Notes: generated by a model not told the origin, from the sequence alone. A stretch of 64,000 bases of DNA from Blautia hominis (GCA_002270465.1 NQOF01000004.1:310001-374000); one strand, 5' to 3'; shown: positions 1-9,904, numbered from the stretch's first letter. A program made the numbers and translations.

Positions 1-2
1 CC

Positions 3-767
3 CGGATGCAGTTTGACTTTAGCTCCGTGTGTGAAGAACAGATGCCGGAGGTTCTGGATGAGGAACTGCTTCAGAATATCCGGGCAGCAGCAGATGCAAA
101 CGGGATTGAAATTACAGCGGTGAACGGCACCTTCAATATGATTCACCCCGAAAGATCAGTCAGGGAAGAAGGACTTAAAAGGCTGGAGGTGATCGCAAAG
201 GCATGCAGTACACTGGGATGCGGCATCATCACCCTGTGTACCGGAAGCAGAAATGCCGACAATATGTGGAGAGGCCACAGAGATAACGGAAAACCCGAAG
301 CCATGGCAGACTTGAAGGAGACAATGAGCAGGGCGCTTGAGATTGCGGGACAGTATGATATAACTCTGGGAGTGGAATGTGAGCCTAACAACTGTATAGA
401 TTCTGCGGCAAAAGCCCGTGAGCTTCTGGATTACTTCAGCGACAGCCATCTGAAGATCATTATGGATGCAGCCAATCTGTTTCAGGAGGGAGAGGCAAGG
501 CCGGAAAATGTGAAGGCTGTCATAGATGAGGCATTTAAACAACTGGAAGAACATATCTGTCTGGCCCATGGAAAGGATATCCAGGGCAAAGAAGGACTTC
601 ATTATACCTATGCGGGGGATGGAATCATTGATTTTCCGTATTTTGACAGAAAACTGAAGGAGGCCGGGTATGAGGGCAGCATGATCCTCCATGGGATCAA
701 GTCTGAGGCGGATTTTCCAAAGGCAGTCAGCTTCATGAGAAAACAGTCACAGACAATGCGAGAATGA
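3..767 (+). CDS. Sugar phosphate isomerase/epimerase family protein (5' partial)
   Basis: TIM-barrel protein of the xylose-isomerase-like (AP endonuclease 2) family, cut at its 5' end by the window edge. The reading frame is open to the first base, and the first visible residues (around QFDFSS) correspond to the end of the first barrel strand, so roughly 30-40 N-terminal residues are probably missing. The ATG at base 6 is therefore unlikely to be the true start. Putative metal ligands typical of the family are visible: Glu in VECEPNN, Asp in IMDAAN and His in LAHGKD. It is the first visible member of a run of co-directional genes for sugar catabolism, 28 bp before the next gene. The substrate cannot be told; isomerase, epimerase or 3-keto-glycoside lyase activity are all possible. 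Confidence 0.85.
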   Translation, partial: RMQFDFSSVCEEQMPEVLDEELLQNIRAAADANGIEITAVNGTFNMIHPERSVREEGLKRLEVIAKACSTLGCGIITLCTGSRNADNMWRGHRDNGKPEAMADLKETMSRALEIAGQYDITLGVECEPNNCIDSAAKARELLDYFSDSHLKIIMDAANLFQEGEARPENVKAVIDEAFKQLEEHICLAHGKDIQGKEGLHYTYAGDGIIDFPYFDRKLKEAGYEGSMILHGIKSEADFPKAVSFMRKQSQTMRE

Positions 768-795
768 TGATAACAGGAGAAAGAGAGGAAGAAAA

Positions 796-1650
796 ATGTA
801 TAAGGTATTGGATGTTCGTTTGCTGAAGATCCCGGGAACCGTGGAGGAACTGGCTCCTCTGGCGAAAAAACATGGTTTCGACGCCCTGGATGTGCCGGCA
901 GCGATTCTGGATGACCCGGCGCTCGTTAAGTCAGCGATGGAGACCATGAAAAGATACGATATGAAGTGGGGGCTTCTTCCCACACCGGTGGATTTCTTTG
1001 ACTACAGTATGGATGAGGAAGGGCTTGAAAAAGCCATAGAAATTCAAAAGAGATGGTCCGAGACCGGGGAAAAAATGGGCGTAAAATATGCTTATAATCA
1101 TATCTGGCCCAGCAGTGTACGGCCTTTTGATGAAAACTTTGCGTGGCATGTAAAGCGGCTTGAAAAGCTTCAGAAAGCATTTTCCGACTATGGCATCCAT
1201 TATGGATTTGAATGTCTGGGGCCTTGGGAGCTGCAGGTGCGCCATCCCCATCCTTTTGTACATACCATAAGCGGGGTTCTGGCAATCGCAGACGCCGCCG
1301 GAGGGGAGACGGGATTTTTGTTTGATACCTTCCATTGGTACTGCGGAAGCGGCAGGGAGGATGACTTGTATTTTGCCGCAGAGAACTGTCACCGCATGGT
1401 GAATTTCCATCTGAATGACGGTGTGGCAGGGAAAGGTCCAAAGGAACAGGCGGATCAGGTGCGGGCCATGCCCATGACAACCGGAGTGATCAATGCGGCC
1501 AGGATATACAGGCTCTTTGAGAACCATGGATATGAGGGACCTGCCATGCTGGAGCCAATGATCCCCTCCACGGACAGATTTGCGAAACAGGATCCGGAGA
1601 CAAGTATCATAGAAGTGATGGATGGGTTTAGGAGGTGTGAGAAAGGATGA
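796..1650 (+). CDS. Sugar phosphate isomerase/epimerase family protein
   Basis: A 284-residue TIM-barrel protein of the xylose-isomerase-like family, close to the usual 270-300 residues. Family features include Glu in the FECLGPWE strand, Asp in FDTFHWYCG, His in NFHLNDG and a late Glu in MLEPMIPS, matching the usual E-D-H-E divalent-metal site. A purine-rich GGAGAAAGAGAGGAAG stretch precedes the ATG. The 3' end overlaps the aldolase gene by 4 bp (ATGA), so the two are translationally coupled. The role is cytoplasmic conversion of a sugar or sugar derivative, with substrate unknown. It shares only family-level similarity with its upstream neighbour. Confidence 0.88.
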   Translation: MYKVLDVRLLKIPGTVEELAPLAKKHGFDALDVPAAILDDPALVKSAMETMKRYDMKWGLLPTPVDFFDYSMDEEGLEKAIEIQKRWSETGEKMGVKYAYNHIWPSSVRPFDENFAWHVKRLEKLQKAFSDYGIHYGFECLGPWELQVRHPHPFVHTISGVLAIADAAGGETGFLFDTFHWYCGSGREDDLYFAAENCHRMVNFHLNDGVAGKGPKEQADQVRAMPMTTGVINAARIYRLFENHGYEGPAMLEPMIPSTDRFAKQDPETSIIEVMDGFRRCEKG

Positions 1651-2564
1651 GAGCTACAGATAAAATCAGTGTCAGAGCTATGTGCCTGAAGGCTATGGAC
1701 AACGGCTTTGCGGTAGGTTCCTTTTCCCCCAGATATCTGACCAATATAGGTCCGGTGCTCCGGGCAGCACAGAACCAGGAATCTCCCGTGATCGTACAGA
1801 TCTCTCAGAATGAACTGAATCGTTTTGGCTGCAGTTGTGATGCCTTTGCAAAGGAATACAGGAGATGTAAACAAGAACTGGGAATCCGGGTTCCGGCAGC
1901 CCTTCACCTGGACCATACAAAGGATCTGGGAGTGATCAGGGAGGCTGTGGCAGCAGGGTTTGACAGTGTGATGATAGATGCCTCGGAATATGAACTGGAG
2001 AAAAATATCTCTATTGTCCGGGAGGCAGTGGCTTACGCCCACAGATATGGTGTGGAGGTGGAAGCGGAGATTGGAAAGATATCATCCAACGACAGGATAG
2101 AGACGGATTCCACCAGTGAACTGTACACAGACCCCGATGAGGCAGCAAGATTCGTGGATGAGACGGATGTGGACCTGCTGGCAGTTTCTGTGGGCACTGT
2201 CCACGGGGCGTATCTTGCCAGAAAACCCCATATTGAACTGAAGCGTATCGCGGAGATACGGGAGAGAGTACAGCTTCCTCTGGTACTTCATGGAGCCTCC
2301 GGCGTACCGGCCGACCTTGTCAATGCAGCCATCACACTGCCCGGCGGGGGTGTGAGCAAGATCAATATTGCCACGGATTTAGAGCAGGCATTTTTGAAGG
2401 CTCTGGGACGCGGGGAATCCACTACGAATCAAGGGGTGGAGGACATAGGGCAGGAGGAGCTTAAAAAGGCCCGCCAGGCAGTGATGCTGGTGGCTGAGGA
2501 TAAGATGAGACATTACCTGCTGAGCAGAGGACAGGCTTCGGTGTTTGGGAAGGGAGGGAACTAG
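1647..2564 (+). CDS. Class II (zinc) fructose-bisphosphate-type aldolase
   Basis: Class II ketose-bisphosphate aldolase family (Fba/GatY/KbaY type), 305 residues. Members cleave a ketose (bis)phosphate to dihydroxyacetone phosphate plus an aldehyde using a catalytic zinc. The zinc histidines sit in recognisable contexts: LHLDHTKD, SVGTVHGAY and VLHGASG, and KINIATD matches the phosphate-binding loop. The start overlaps the preceding gene by 4 bp. The operon context (isomerases, an FucI-like protein, oxidoreductases and an importer) suggests it acts late in a sugar pathway rather than in core glycolysis. The exact substrate (fructose-, tagatose- or another ketose phosphate) cannot be read from sequence. 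Confidence 0.9.
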   Translation: MRATDKISVRAMCLKAMDNGFAVGSFSPRYLTNIGPVLRAAQNQESPVIVQISQNELNRFGCSCDAFAKEYRRCKQELGIRVPAALHLDHTKDLGVIREAVAAGFDSVMIDASEYELEKNISIVREAVAYAHRYGVEVEAEIGKISSNDRIETDSTSELYTDPDEAARFVDETDVDLLAVSVGTVHGAYLARKPHIELKRIAEIRERVQLPLVLHGASGVPADLVNAAITLPGGGVSKINIATDLEQAFLKALGRGESTTNQGVEDIGQEELKKARQAVMLVAEDKMRHYLLSRGQASVFGKGGN

Positions 2565-2569
2565 AACGC

Positions 2570-4018
2570 ATGGGAATTATTGAGCGATACAAAGAGAAGT
2601 ATCAGATCAAACTAGGATTCGTCCCTACCAGGAGGGAGACTTTCAGCGACACAGCTTTTCGTCTGGATAAAGCAGCCGAGACGAAAAAGATGACAGAAGC
2701 ATGTCTGACCAAGATGGGTGTGGATTTTGTCAATATTGATTTCCTGAACGAGGAGGGACTGCTCTACAGAAGCCGGGACGCCGAGTCTGTGGCAGAGTAT
2801 CTCAGACAGGAAAAAGTGGACGCGCTGTTCATTGCCCACATGAATTTCGGATGTGAGGAAGCGGTATGCCGCCTGGCCTCCATGATAAAAAAACCTGTTC
2901 TTCTCTGGGCAGTGCGGGATGATGCGCCGGAATCGGAGGGATACCGCTTCCGGGATGCCCAGTGCGGTGTGTTCGCCAGCAGCAAGGTTCTGATGCGCTT
3001 TGGAGTGCCCTTTACCTACATAGAGAACTGCTGGGTGACAGAGGATACCTTTACACAGGGGGTGAGAGATTTCCTCTCAGCGGCGGGGGTGGCTAAAGCC
3101 ATGCATGCTCCCAGGATTGGACAGATCAGTGTCAGGCCGGCAGCTTTCTGGTCCGTGAAAAGCAATGAGGCGGAACTGCTGGAGCGCTTCGGGGTGGAAG
3201 TTGTGCCCATAACCCTTGTGGAGATGCAGAAAAGATTTCAGGGGATCCTGGAGAAAAAAGACGGATGCTTCCAGGAAGAGCTTGCCAATCTCCTGGGAAA
3301 GGCAAAACAGGAGATCGTGGGCCGTGATGCGGTGGAAAGGATATGTGCCATGAAGCTGGCTGTCCGTGAGTGGGCAGAGGAGGAAAACTTAAGTGCTGCC
3401 GCCACTCAGTGCTGGGCGCCGTTTACGGATATATCGGGAATTGCTCCCTGCTATCTCATGGGTGACAGTACAGACGAGGGATTTCCTATTGCCTGTGAGA
3501 ATGATATACACGGCGCACTTACCTCCATTATGGCGCTGGGAGCCAACAAAGCGTCAGAACCGCCCTTCTTTGCGGATTTGACAGGACGGCATCCCACCAA
3601 TGACAATGCGGAGCTGTTATGGCACTGCGGCGTATTCCCGCCAAGCCTGGCCGGAGACAAGGGAGTGACCATCGGATGCCATCAGGGGAAAGGCTTTAAG
3701 GGAGCCGGACAGTTCGAGATGCGCAGAGGGGATATCACATTACTGCGTTTTGATGCTCTGAGAGGGGAATACAGGCTGTTGTTTGGAGAGGGGAGAACCA
3801 CGGAGGGACCCTACAGCAAAGGTACTTATGTGTGGGCAGAATTCCATGACTGGCCTGCATGGGAGAGAAAGTTTGTCTGTGGTCCATACATTCACCACTG
3901 CACCGGTATCTATGGAAAATACGCCCATGTTTTTATGGAGGCTGTAAAGTATCTGGACGGTGTAGACCCGGATCCGGTATATCCGGACCGGGAGCAGCTT
4001 GAAAGACGGCTGCGTTAG
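2570..4018 (+). CDS. L-fucose/L-arabinose isomerase-like protein
   Basis: A 482-residue protein resembling the FucI/AraA isomerase superfamily. The N-terminal half has Rossmann-like stretches such as DALFIAHMNFGCEEAV and KKPVLLWAVRDD, followed by the family block GQISVRPAAFWSVKSNEAELLERFGVEV. The C-terminal part contains HCTGIYGKYAHV, similar to the region that places the metal-binding histidine in FucI. These proteins interconvert aldoses and ketoses with a divalent metal, but this subgroup is shorter than bona fide FucI (about 590 residues) and its substrate is not known. It starts 5 bp after the aldolase stop, and its product may feed that aldolase. Confidence 0.8.
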   Translation: MGIIERYKEKYQIKLGFVPTRRETFSDTAFRLDKAAETKKMTEACLTKMGVDFVNIDFLNEEGLLYRSRDAESVAEYLRQEKVDALFIAHMNFGCEEAVCRLASMIKKPVLLWAVRDDAPESEGYRFRDAQCGVFASSKVLMRFGVPFTYIENCWVTEDTFTQGVRDFLSAAGVAKAMHAPRIGQISVRPAAFWSVKSNEAELLERFGVEVVPITLVEMQKRFQGILEKKDGCFQEELANLLGKAKQEIVGRDAVERICAMKLAVREWAEEENLSAAATQCWAPFTDISGIAPCYLMGDSTDEGFPIACENDIHGALTSIMALGANKASEPPFFADLTGRHPTNDNAELLWHCGVFPPSLAGDKGVTIGCHQGKGFKGAGQFEMRRGDITLLRFDALRGEYRLLFGEGRTTEGPYSKGTYVWAEFHDWPAWERKFVCGPYIHHCTGIYGKYAHVFMEAVKYLDGVDPDPVYPDREQLERRLR

Positions 4019-4033
4019 AGAGGAGGAATAAAT

Positions 4034-4978
4034 GTGTATGGGGCAAAGGTAAAAACGAAAAAAAAGGTTCCGTTTAACAAACAGAGTAAAAATGTGCGTA
4101 TGTTTTTGATGATCCTTCCGTTTCTGGTGCTGCTGTTTTTATTCAGCTATCTTCCTCTCTACGGATGGACCTACGCGTTCTTTGACTACAGGCCGCCCAA
4201 AAGCCTTTCGGACTGCGCGTTTGTAGGGCTGGACTGGTTTAAAAGCATGGTGGGTACACCGGAAAAACGGCAGCAGTTGTGGGAAGTGCTCAGGAATACC
4301 TTTGTGATGAGCGGATTGGGGCTTCTCACTGCCTGGCTCCCCATGGCATTCGCCATCCTGCTCTCCGAATTGGGAAGCAAGCGGTTTAAAAAGCTTGTTC
4401 AGACACTGACGACGATACCTAATTTCATAAGCTGGGTGCTGGTCTTTTCCATAGCGTTCTCTTTGTTTTCTTCCAGCGGAATGGCCAATAACCTGCTTCA
4501 GGCGCTGGGGGTCACCGAAAAGCCCATCCAGTTTCTACAGGACAACTCCCATACATGGCTGAGTATGTGGCTGTGGGGACAGTGGAAAGGACTGGGCTGG
4601 GGCGCCATCATGTATCTGGCCGCCATCTCCGGAATTGACCAGGAGCTGTATGAGGCGGCAAAGGTGGATGGAGCGGGGAGGTTCAGGCTTATCTGGCATA
4701 TCACGGTACCCTGCCTGCTGCCAACATTCTTTGTACTGCTGATCATGAATGTGGCGAATTTCCTGAACAATGGAATGGACCAGTATCTCGTGTTCCAGAA
4801 CGCGTTTAACACAAACAAAATTCAGGTATTAGACCTGTATGTCTATAACCTGGGTATCAAAGCAGGCAACTATTCCCTTGCCACGGCCATCAGTATGCTG
4901 AAGAGTATTATCAGTATTTCCCTGCTGTTCTGTGTCAATGGGATTTCAAAAATAACCCGCGGCGAGTCCATTGTGTAG
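4034..4978 (+). CDS. ABC sugar transporter permease (LplB/CUT1 type)
   Basis: A 314-residue inner-membrane permease of the binding-protein-dependent sugar import family. About six hydrophobic helices are present, and the cytoplasmic EAA loop reads EAAKVDGAGRFRLIWHI. The start must be the GTG at 4034: the ATGs at 4032 and 4038 lie in other frames, and the one at 4032 meets a stop after six codons. AGGAGG at 4021-4026 sits 7 nt upstream of the GTG. It pairs with the next permease and the lipoprotein at 6030. No ATPase gene is nearby, so a shared MsmX-like ATPase is presumed. Confidence 0.92.
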   Translation: MYGAKVKTKKKVPFNKQSKNVRMFLMILPFLVLLFLFSYLPLYGWTYAFFDYRPPKSLSDCAFVGLDWFKSMVGTPEKRQQLWEVLRNTFVMSGLGLLTAWLPMAFAILLSELGSKRFKKLVQTLTTIPNFISWVLVFSIAFSLFSSSGMANNLLQALGVTEKPIQFLQDNSHTWLSMWLWGQWKGLGWGAIMYLAAISGIDQELYEAAKVDGAGRFRLIWHITVPCLLPTFFVLLIMNVANFLNNGMDQYLVFQNAFNTNKIQVLDLYVYNLGIKAGNYSLATAISMLKSIISISLLFCVNGISKITRGESIV

Positions 4979-4993
4979 AAAGGGGGATAACAG

Positions 4994-5896
4994 ATGAATA
5001 AAAAAGTAAAAAAGACGACCGGAGACAGGATCTTTGATCTTTGCCTGGTGCTGTTTTTCACGGTGTTCACGATCGTATGTATTTATCCTTTTTACTACCT
5101 GATCATCAATACACTGAGTGCCAATGATCTAAGTGCCAACGGTGATATTATATTCTGGCCGAAAGGGATCCATTTCCAGAACTATATAGATGTGTTTAAG
5201 ATTCCTGATCTGATCAACGCGGCTGTTGTGACAGTGGCCCGTACTGTGATCGGTACAGGCGCCGCAGTTTTGGGTTCCGCTTTTCTGGGATTTATGTTCT
5301 CCCAGCAGAAGATGTGGGGGAGAAAATTCTGGTACCGATTCACGGTGATCACCATGTATTTTAACGCCGGACTGATCCCCTGGTATATCACCATGCGGAA
5401 CCTGCATCTGACGAATAACTTTTTGGCCTATATACTGCCTGCCATTGTTCAGCCCTTTAATATCATTCTGGTTAAGACTTATATGGAATCTATCCCTGCT
5501 GCGCTGCAGGAGGCGGCGGAGATTGACGGTGCCAGTGTGTTCAAGATATTTTATAAAATCATGCTGCCGCTGGCGAAACCGATCCTGGCCACCATCGCTA
5601 TATTCTCCGCGGTGGGACAGTGGAATAATTTCCAGGATACACTGATTCTGATGACGGAACCGAAGCTTTATACCCTGCAGTTCCTGCTGTACCAGTACAT
5701 TAACCAGGCAGATTCCCTGGCGGCCATGGTCAAGAACGGCACTGTGATGAGTACCGCTTCCCTGGCGACTATGCAGACGCCTACCTCTATCAGGATGACA
5801 GTGTCCGTGGTAGTGATCCTGCCCATACTGCTGGTGTATCCGTTCTTCCAGAAATATTTTGTCAAAGGCATCATGATCGGCTCAGTCAAAGGGTAA
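4994..5896 (+). CDS. ABC sugar transporter permease (YtcP/CUT1 type)
   Basis: Second membrane subunit of the importer, 300 residues with about six transmembrane helices. The EAA loop is EAAEIDGASVFKIFYKIMLP, and the C-terminus has the typical FVKGIMIGSVKG ending of this permease class. AGGGGGAT lies just upstream of the ATG, 15 bp after the first permease. It forms a heterodimer channel with the 4034 product. The LplB/YtcP pairing with a very large binding protein is typical of importers for complex or aromatic-linked saccharides; the ligand is unknown. Confidence 0.93.
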   Translation: MNKKVKKTTGDRIFDLCLVLFFTVFTIVCIYPFYYLIINTLSANDLSANGDIIFWPKGIHFQNYIDVFKIPDLINAAVVTVARTVIGTGAAVLGSAFLGFMFSQQKMWGRKFWYRFTVITMYFNAGLIPWYITMRNLHLTNNFLAYILPAIVQPFNIILVKTYMESIPAALQEAAEIDGASVFKIFYKIMLPLAKPILATIAIFSAVGQWNNFQDTLILMTEPKLYTLQFLLYQYINQADSLAAMVKNGTVMSTASLATMQTPTSIRMTVSVVVILPILLVYPFFQKYFVKGIMIGSVKG

Positions 5897-6029
5897 CCGT
5901 AAGTGCAGTTTTTTGCACATCAAATCGGATTTGGAGGTGGCGGACAGAATAAAACAGAGAGTATAGTAGAAATTAGAAGAAAGCGGCGAATAACAGCAAA
6001 GGAAAATCCAAAAAGAAAGGAAGAAAAAA

Positions 6030-7766
6030 ATGAGAAAAAGAATGAGAAGAGTGACGGCGTTAATGCTCTGCGCAGCTATGGCAGCATCGTTTGCAGGATG
6101 CGGATCGGATAAAGATTCCGGGTCATCCGAATCAAAGGGAGGGGATACGAAGGACGCAAAGGAGAAAACCCTGACAATCGACGTATTTGCACGAAATGCA
6201 AACTATCAGGGACTTCAGAGCGGCTGGTTTGCCAAAGTCATCAAGGAGAAATTCAACATTGAGCTGAACATTATCTCACAGAACATTTCAGGTGACTCTA
6301 TCTACCAGACACGTTCCGCTGCAGGAGAACTGGGGGATATTGTCTGCCTGGATGCGGATAAGATGAAGGACTGTGTGGATGCGGGACTGATCTATGATCT
6401 GTCAGAGCTGGCCAAGGACAGTGAAGTGCTGAAGCCTTTTGAGGAAGGCGCTGTGGCGTTATCTGAGTATTTTGGCACAGAAGACAAGATTTATGCCTAT
6501 CCCACCAACGCTTCAGGTGTTGCCAAGAATACGGACGCAGCACAGGTGAGAAACGGCGCACCGGAAAACGGATTCTATACCAGATGGGACTATTATTATG
6601 AGCTGGGCGCACCGGAGATTAAGGATATGGACGATATCCTGGCTGTGTGCAAGCAGATGCAGGATGCCCACCCTACCAGTGATTCCGGGAAAACAGCGTA
6701 TGCCTTTTCCCTGTTCCCTGACTGGGACGGCGACTGGATGACCTGTGCCATGAAATACGCCATTATGTATGGATATGGGCAGAACTGCGGATTCGTAAAT
6801 TATAAGGCAAACGGGGAAGACTACTTTGTACTGGACGATGATGACGGAATTTACTACAAAGCTTTGGACATGTATTTTAAGGCAAATCAGATGGGGATGA
6901 TGGACCCCGATTCCAGTACGCAGTCTTTTGATGACCTGAATGCAAAAGTGGCCGACGGCGCAGCTTTCAATTCCCCGTTCCCTATCTATCAGTACAATAC
7001 ACCGGAGCACGTGACGGAAGGAAAGGGTCAGGTATTTGTACCGGTGGGAGATATGGACTATGCGCCTCTGGGACATTCCGTTCACGGACAGGGCGGCACC
7101 ATGGCTCTGGGTTCCACGGTGAAAGAGCCTGAGCGTGTGTTTGAATTCTTTGAGTGGCTGAATTCCGAAGAAGGAATGATGCTTACCTTCGCAGGGCCGG
7201 AAGGACTGACCTGGGAGGAGAAGGACGGCAAACCATACCTGACAGAGTATGGAAAAGAAGCGCTGCAGGGCGGTGACCCCCAGAATATTCCCGTACCGGA
7301 AGAGTGGGGAGGCGGAAATTTCTCCGACGGCGGAAACCGTATTGTGTCCTCCATTGTCTACAAGATGGATACCAACCCGGCTTACAATGAACCTTACGAC
7401 CCGTCTATGTGGTCTACCACTATGGAGGAAAACAGAACAAAGATTGATGAGCAGTGGACCGAGACTTTCGGCACCCAGTGGCCCCTTGATTATGTAAAAG
7501 AAAAGAATGCGCTTCATCCCATGCCCGGCAACTCCTTCAGGAAACCCCAGGATCCGGGAGACATCAAGACAAAACGTTCCGAATGTGGTGAGGTGATCAA
7601 AGAATACTCCTGGCGTATGGTATTTGCACAGGATGAAAGTGAGTTTGATTCCCTGTGGCAGGAGATGAAAGGAAAGATCAAAGGATTCGGCTATGAGGAT
7701 GTAGTGGCTTACGACATGGAGAACTTTAAGACAGCAGCCGCTGCAATAAAGGAAGCGACAAAATAA
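6030..7766 (+). CDS. Extracellular solute-binding lipoprotein (LipO-like)
   Basis: A 578-residue family 1-type solute-binding protein, long for the family (commonly 430-550). The N-terminus has positive residues, a hydrophobic stretch and the lipobox FAGC with Cys24 as lipid anchor, followed by a Ser/Gly/Asp-rich linker, so the protein should be tethered outside the membrane. It captures the sugar for the permeases at 4034 and 4994. The gene lies 133 bp downstream of the permeases, the reverse of the usual order, and the gap is purine-rich. The RBS is GGAAG ahead of ATG. Ligand unknown. Confidence 0.92.
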   Translation: MRKRMRRVTALMLCAAMAASFAGCGSDKDSGSSESKGGDTKDAKEKTLTIDVFARNANYQGLQSGWFAKVIKEKFNIELNIISQNISGDSIYQTRSAAGELGDIVCLDADKMKDCVDAGLIYDLSELAKDSEVLKPFEEGAVALSEYFGTEDKIYAYPTNASGVAKNTDAAQVRNGAPENGFYTRWDYYYELGAPEIKDMDDILAVCKQMQDAHPTSDSGKTAYAFSLFPDWDGDWMTCAMKYAIMYGYGQNCGFVNYKANGEDYFVLDDDDGIYYKALDMYFKANQMGMMDPDSSTQSFDDLNAKVADGAAFNSPFPIYQYNTPEHVTEGKGQVFVPVGDMDYAPLGHSVHGQGGTMALGSTVKEPERVFEFFEWLNSEEGMMLTFAGPEGLTWEEKDGKPYLTEYGKEALQGGDPQNIPVPEEWGGGNFSDGGNRIVSSIVYKMDTNPAYNEPYDPSMWSTTMEENRTKIDEQWTETFGTQWPLDYVKEKNALHPMPGNSFRKPQDPGDIKTKRSECGEVIKEYSWRMVFAQDESEFDSLWQEMKGKIKGFGYEDVVAYDMENFKTAAAAIKEATK

Positions 7767-7864
7767 AAGTATACGCCTTAGCGTGTAGGAAAGCGGGCGG
7801 CGCGGACTACTGAGCCGCCTGCAAAACAGGACAGACAAGAATAAGCAAAGAGGAGACAAACGAG

Positions 7865-8656
7865 ATGAAAAAAGGAATTATACTGGCTATCCTCCAGAAA
7901 TACATGGGGGACAAAGAAAAACTGGATGAGGTACTGGGCAGGGCAAAAGAGATGGGATATGAAGCAGTACAGTATATTATCCCCGATTATGTAACACCTG
8001 AGGAATACAAGGAGCTGCTGGATAAACACGGAATGAAATATCTCTGCTGCGGGGCAAAATTCGAGGCAATGGATGAGGACCCCCAGGCGATCCTGGATGC
8101 CATGGAACTGTCCGATCTTTTTGGGACAGACTACATTGATGTGAACACCATGCCCTCAAAGTACAGGGAGACAGAGGAGGGATTCCGGGAATATGCCCGC
8201 AGACTCAATGCCATTGCCGAAGTGACGAAGAAAGCCGGCAAAAAGATACTTTACCATCCCCATGCCCTGGAATACGCTTCTTTTGGAGATGGGAAGATCG
8301 GTATGGATATCCTGATCCGGGAGACAGATCCGGAAGGCGTGAACTTCATCCTGGACACACACTGGATGGCCTGCGGCGGCGTAGTCCTGGCTGACTGGAT
8401 CCGCAAAGTAAAAGGAAGAATGAAGATCATCCACTTTAAAGATTATGCCATCGTACCGGGAGTGGAGAGCTGTGAACAGGTAGATAAACGTTTCGCGGAA
8501 GTGGGACAGGGAAATATTGACTGGCCGTCCGTAGTGGCTGCCTGTAAGGAGATTGGCGTGGAGTATGCTGTTGTGGAGCAGGATTCCTGCTATGACAAGG
8601 AGCCTTACGGATGCGCAAAACGCAGCATGGAGGGAATGATCAAGTTCGGAGTCTGA
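7865..8656 (+). CDS. Sugar phosphate isomerase/epimerase family protein
   Basis: A 263-residue TIM-barrel protein, third of the family in this operon. Family motifs include ILYHPHALEY, FILDTHW with a metal-binding Asp, IIHFKDY with His, and VVEQDSC with the terminal acidic ligand. GAGGAG precedes the ATG. Nineteen bases separate it from a Gfo/Idh/MocA gene, the classic pairing of a sugar oxidoreductase with an isomerase- or lyase-like partner. In characterised systems such pairs process inositols, 3-keto-glycosides or C-glycosides; which applies here is not decided by sequence. Confidence 0.88.
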   Translation: MKKGIILAILQKYMGDKEKLDEVLGRAKEMGYEAVQYIIPDYVTPEEYKELLDKHGMKYLCCGAKFEAMDEDPQAILDAMELSDLFGTDYIDVNTMPSKYRETEEGFREYARRLNAIAEVTKKAGKKILYHPHALEYASFGDGKIGMDILIRETDPEGVNFILDTHWMACGGVVLADWIRKVKGRMKIIHFKDYAIVPGVESCEQVDKRFAEVGQGNIDWPSVVAACKEIGVEYAVVEQDSCYDKEPYGCAKRSMEGMIKFGV

Positions 8657-8675
8657 GAGGACCTGGGAGGTTGAG

Positions 8676-9827
8676 ATGAAAGACGTATTTAAGATAGGTG
8701 TTATCGGCTGCGGCGATATCAGCACCAGAAATTATGTGCCTAATATCACAAGCCGCTTCCGGAATATGGAAATTTATGCATTGTGTGATCTGGACAGGGA
8801 ACGGGCTATGGCCCTGGCAGCAAAACATGGGATCCCCCATGTGCTGACCCTGGATGAAATATATGAGGACCCCGAGATTGACGTGATCTTGAATCTGACC
8901 AATCCACAGGCTCACTATGATGTGAACATGAGAGTGCTGCGCTCCGGAAAGCATGTCTACTCCGAGAAGCCCCTGGGACTGACTCTGCAGGAGGCCTCCG
9001 ATATTGTGAGACTGGCAGAGGAGAAGGATCTCTATGTGGGATGCGCTCCTGATGTGTTTCTGGGAGCCGGGGTACAGACCTGCAGGAAGGTCATTGAGGA
9101 TGGTTTGATCGGTGAGGTACTGAGTGCCAAAGTGGCCAATATGTACCACGGCCCGGAGAACATCCATCCGGCGCCGGACTTCTTTTACAGAAAAGGCGCA
9201 GGCCCTATGCTGGATATAGGACCGTACGGAATTTCAGAGATGCTGTACTTTATGGGACCTGCCGTGGAACTGTGCTGTTACGGAGGGATTGGAATCCCCC
9301 ACAGACCTGTCAAGGACCACTTTGTAGATGTGGAAGTCAATACCAACTATAACGGCATTGTCAAATTCGCCAATGGAAAAAGCGCCAGCGTGAACTTCAG
9401 TTGGGATACCTGGGGAGCGGAAAATGGCCCCTGTGTACAGATATATGGCACCAAAGGCTCCCTGTTTTTGTCAGATCCTGATAATTATGGGGAAGGGAGC
9501 AGGGTACATGTGCTTCTGGAGGAGGATCTTTACGGGGAAGACGGGAAGATCTCCAGGGATAAAACCAGCAACTCCAACGCCTATAAAAAGGAAATCCCGC
9601 TGCTCTTTGCGTCTCCTGCCGAAAACAGGGGACTGGGCCTGTGCGAGATGATAGAGGCGATCCGGGAGGGCAGACCGGCAAGGGCAAACGGGGAGTTTGC
9701 CTGCCATGTAACAGAGCTGCTGGACGGATTCAACATTGCCATTGCCACAGGAAAGCCCTATGAGATACAGACAACATTTGACATGATGGAACGGCTCCCG
9801 GAGGACTTTTTAGAGAAAATGGAATAA
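8676..9827 (+). CDS. Gfo/Idh/MocA family oxidoreductase
   Basis: A 383-residue NAD(P)-dependent oxidoreductase. The N-terminal Rossmann fold begins with GVIGCGDIS; the family Glu-Lys-Pro motif with the catalytic lysine is in YSEKPLGL. The C-terminal alpha/beta domain contains MLDIGPYGISEM where the catalytic DxxxH-type motif normally sits; a Tyr follows the Asp here and no His is obvious at that site. GGGAGG precedes the ATG at short spacing. Family members oxidise a ring hydroxyl of a sugar, inositol or glycoside. Flanking TIM-barrel genes suggest it makes or reduces a keto-sugar intermediate. Confidence 0.88.
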   Translation: MKDVFKIGVIGCGDISTRNYVPNITSRFRNMEIYALCDLDRERAMALAAKHGIPHVLTLDEIYEDPEIDVILNLTNPQAHYDVNMRVLRSGKHVYSEKPLGLTLQEASDIVRLAEEKDLYVGCAPDVFLGAGVQTCRKVIEDGLIGEVLSAKVANMYHGPENIHPAPDFFYRKGAGPMLDIGPYGISEMLYFMGPAVELCCYGGIGIPHRPVKDHFVDVEVNTNYNGIVKFANGKSASVNFSWDTWGAENGPCVQIYGTKGSLFLSDPDNYGEGSRVHVLLEEDLYGEDGKISRDKTSNSNAYKKEIPLLFASPAENRGLGLCEMIEAIREGRPARANGEFACHVTELLDGFNIAIATGKPYEIQTTFDMMERLPEDFLEKME

Positions 9828-9904
9828 GGGCTGTTTTGGCAGGCCGGCAGTGGAACGCAGGAAACTGCCGGAGTGCCGCACAGTGAAAACTAGGAGGAAT
9901 TAAA

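Noticed and set aside
6513-7859. 448-residue minus-strand ORF opposite the first binding-protein gene
   Set aside because: It is the antisense shadow of a lipoprotein gene with a clear signal peptide and family pattern; the antisense product has no recognisable domain.
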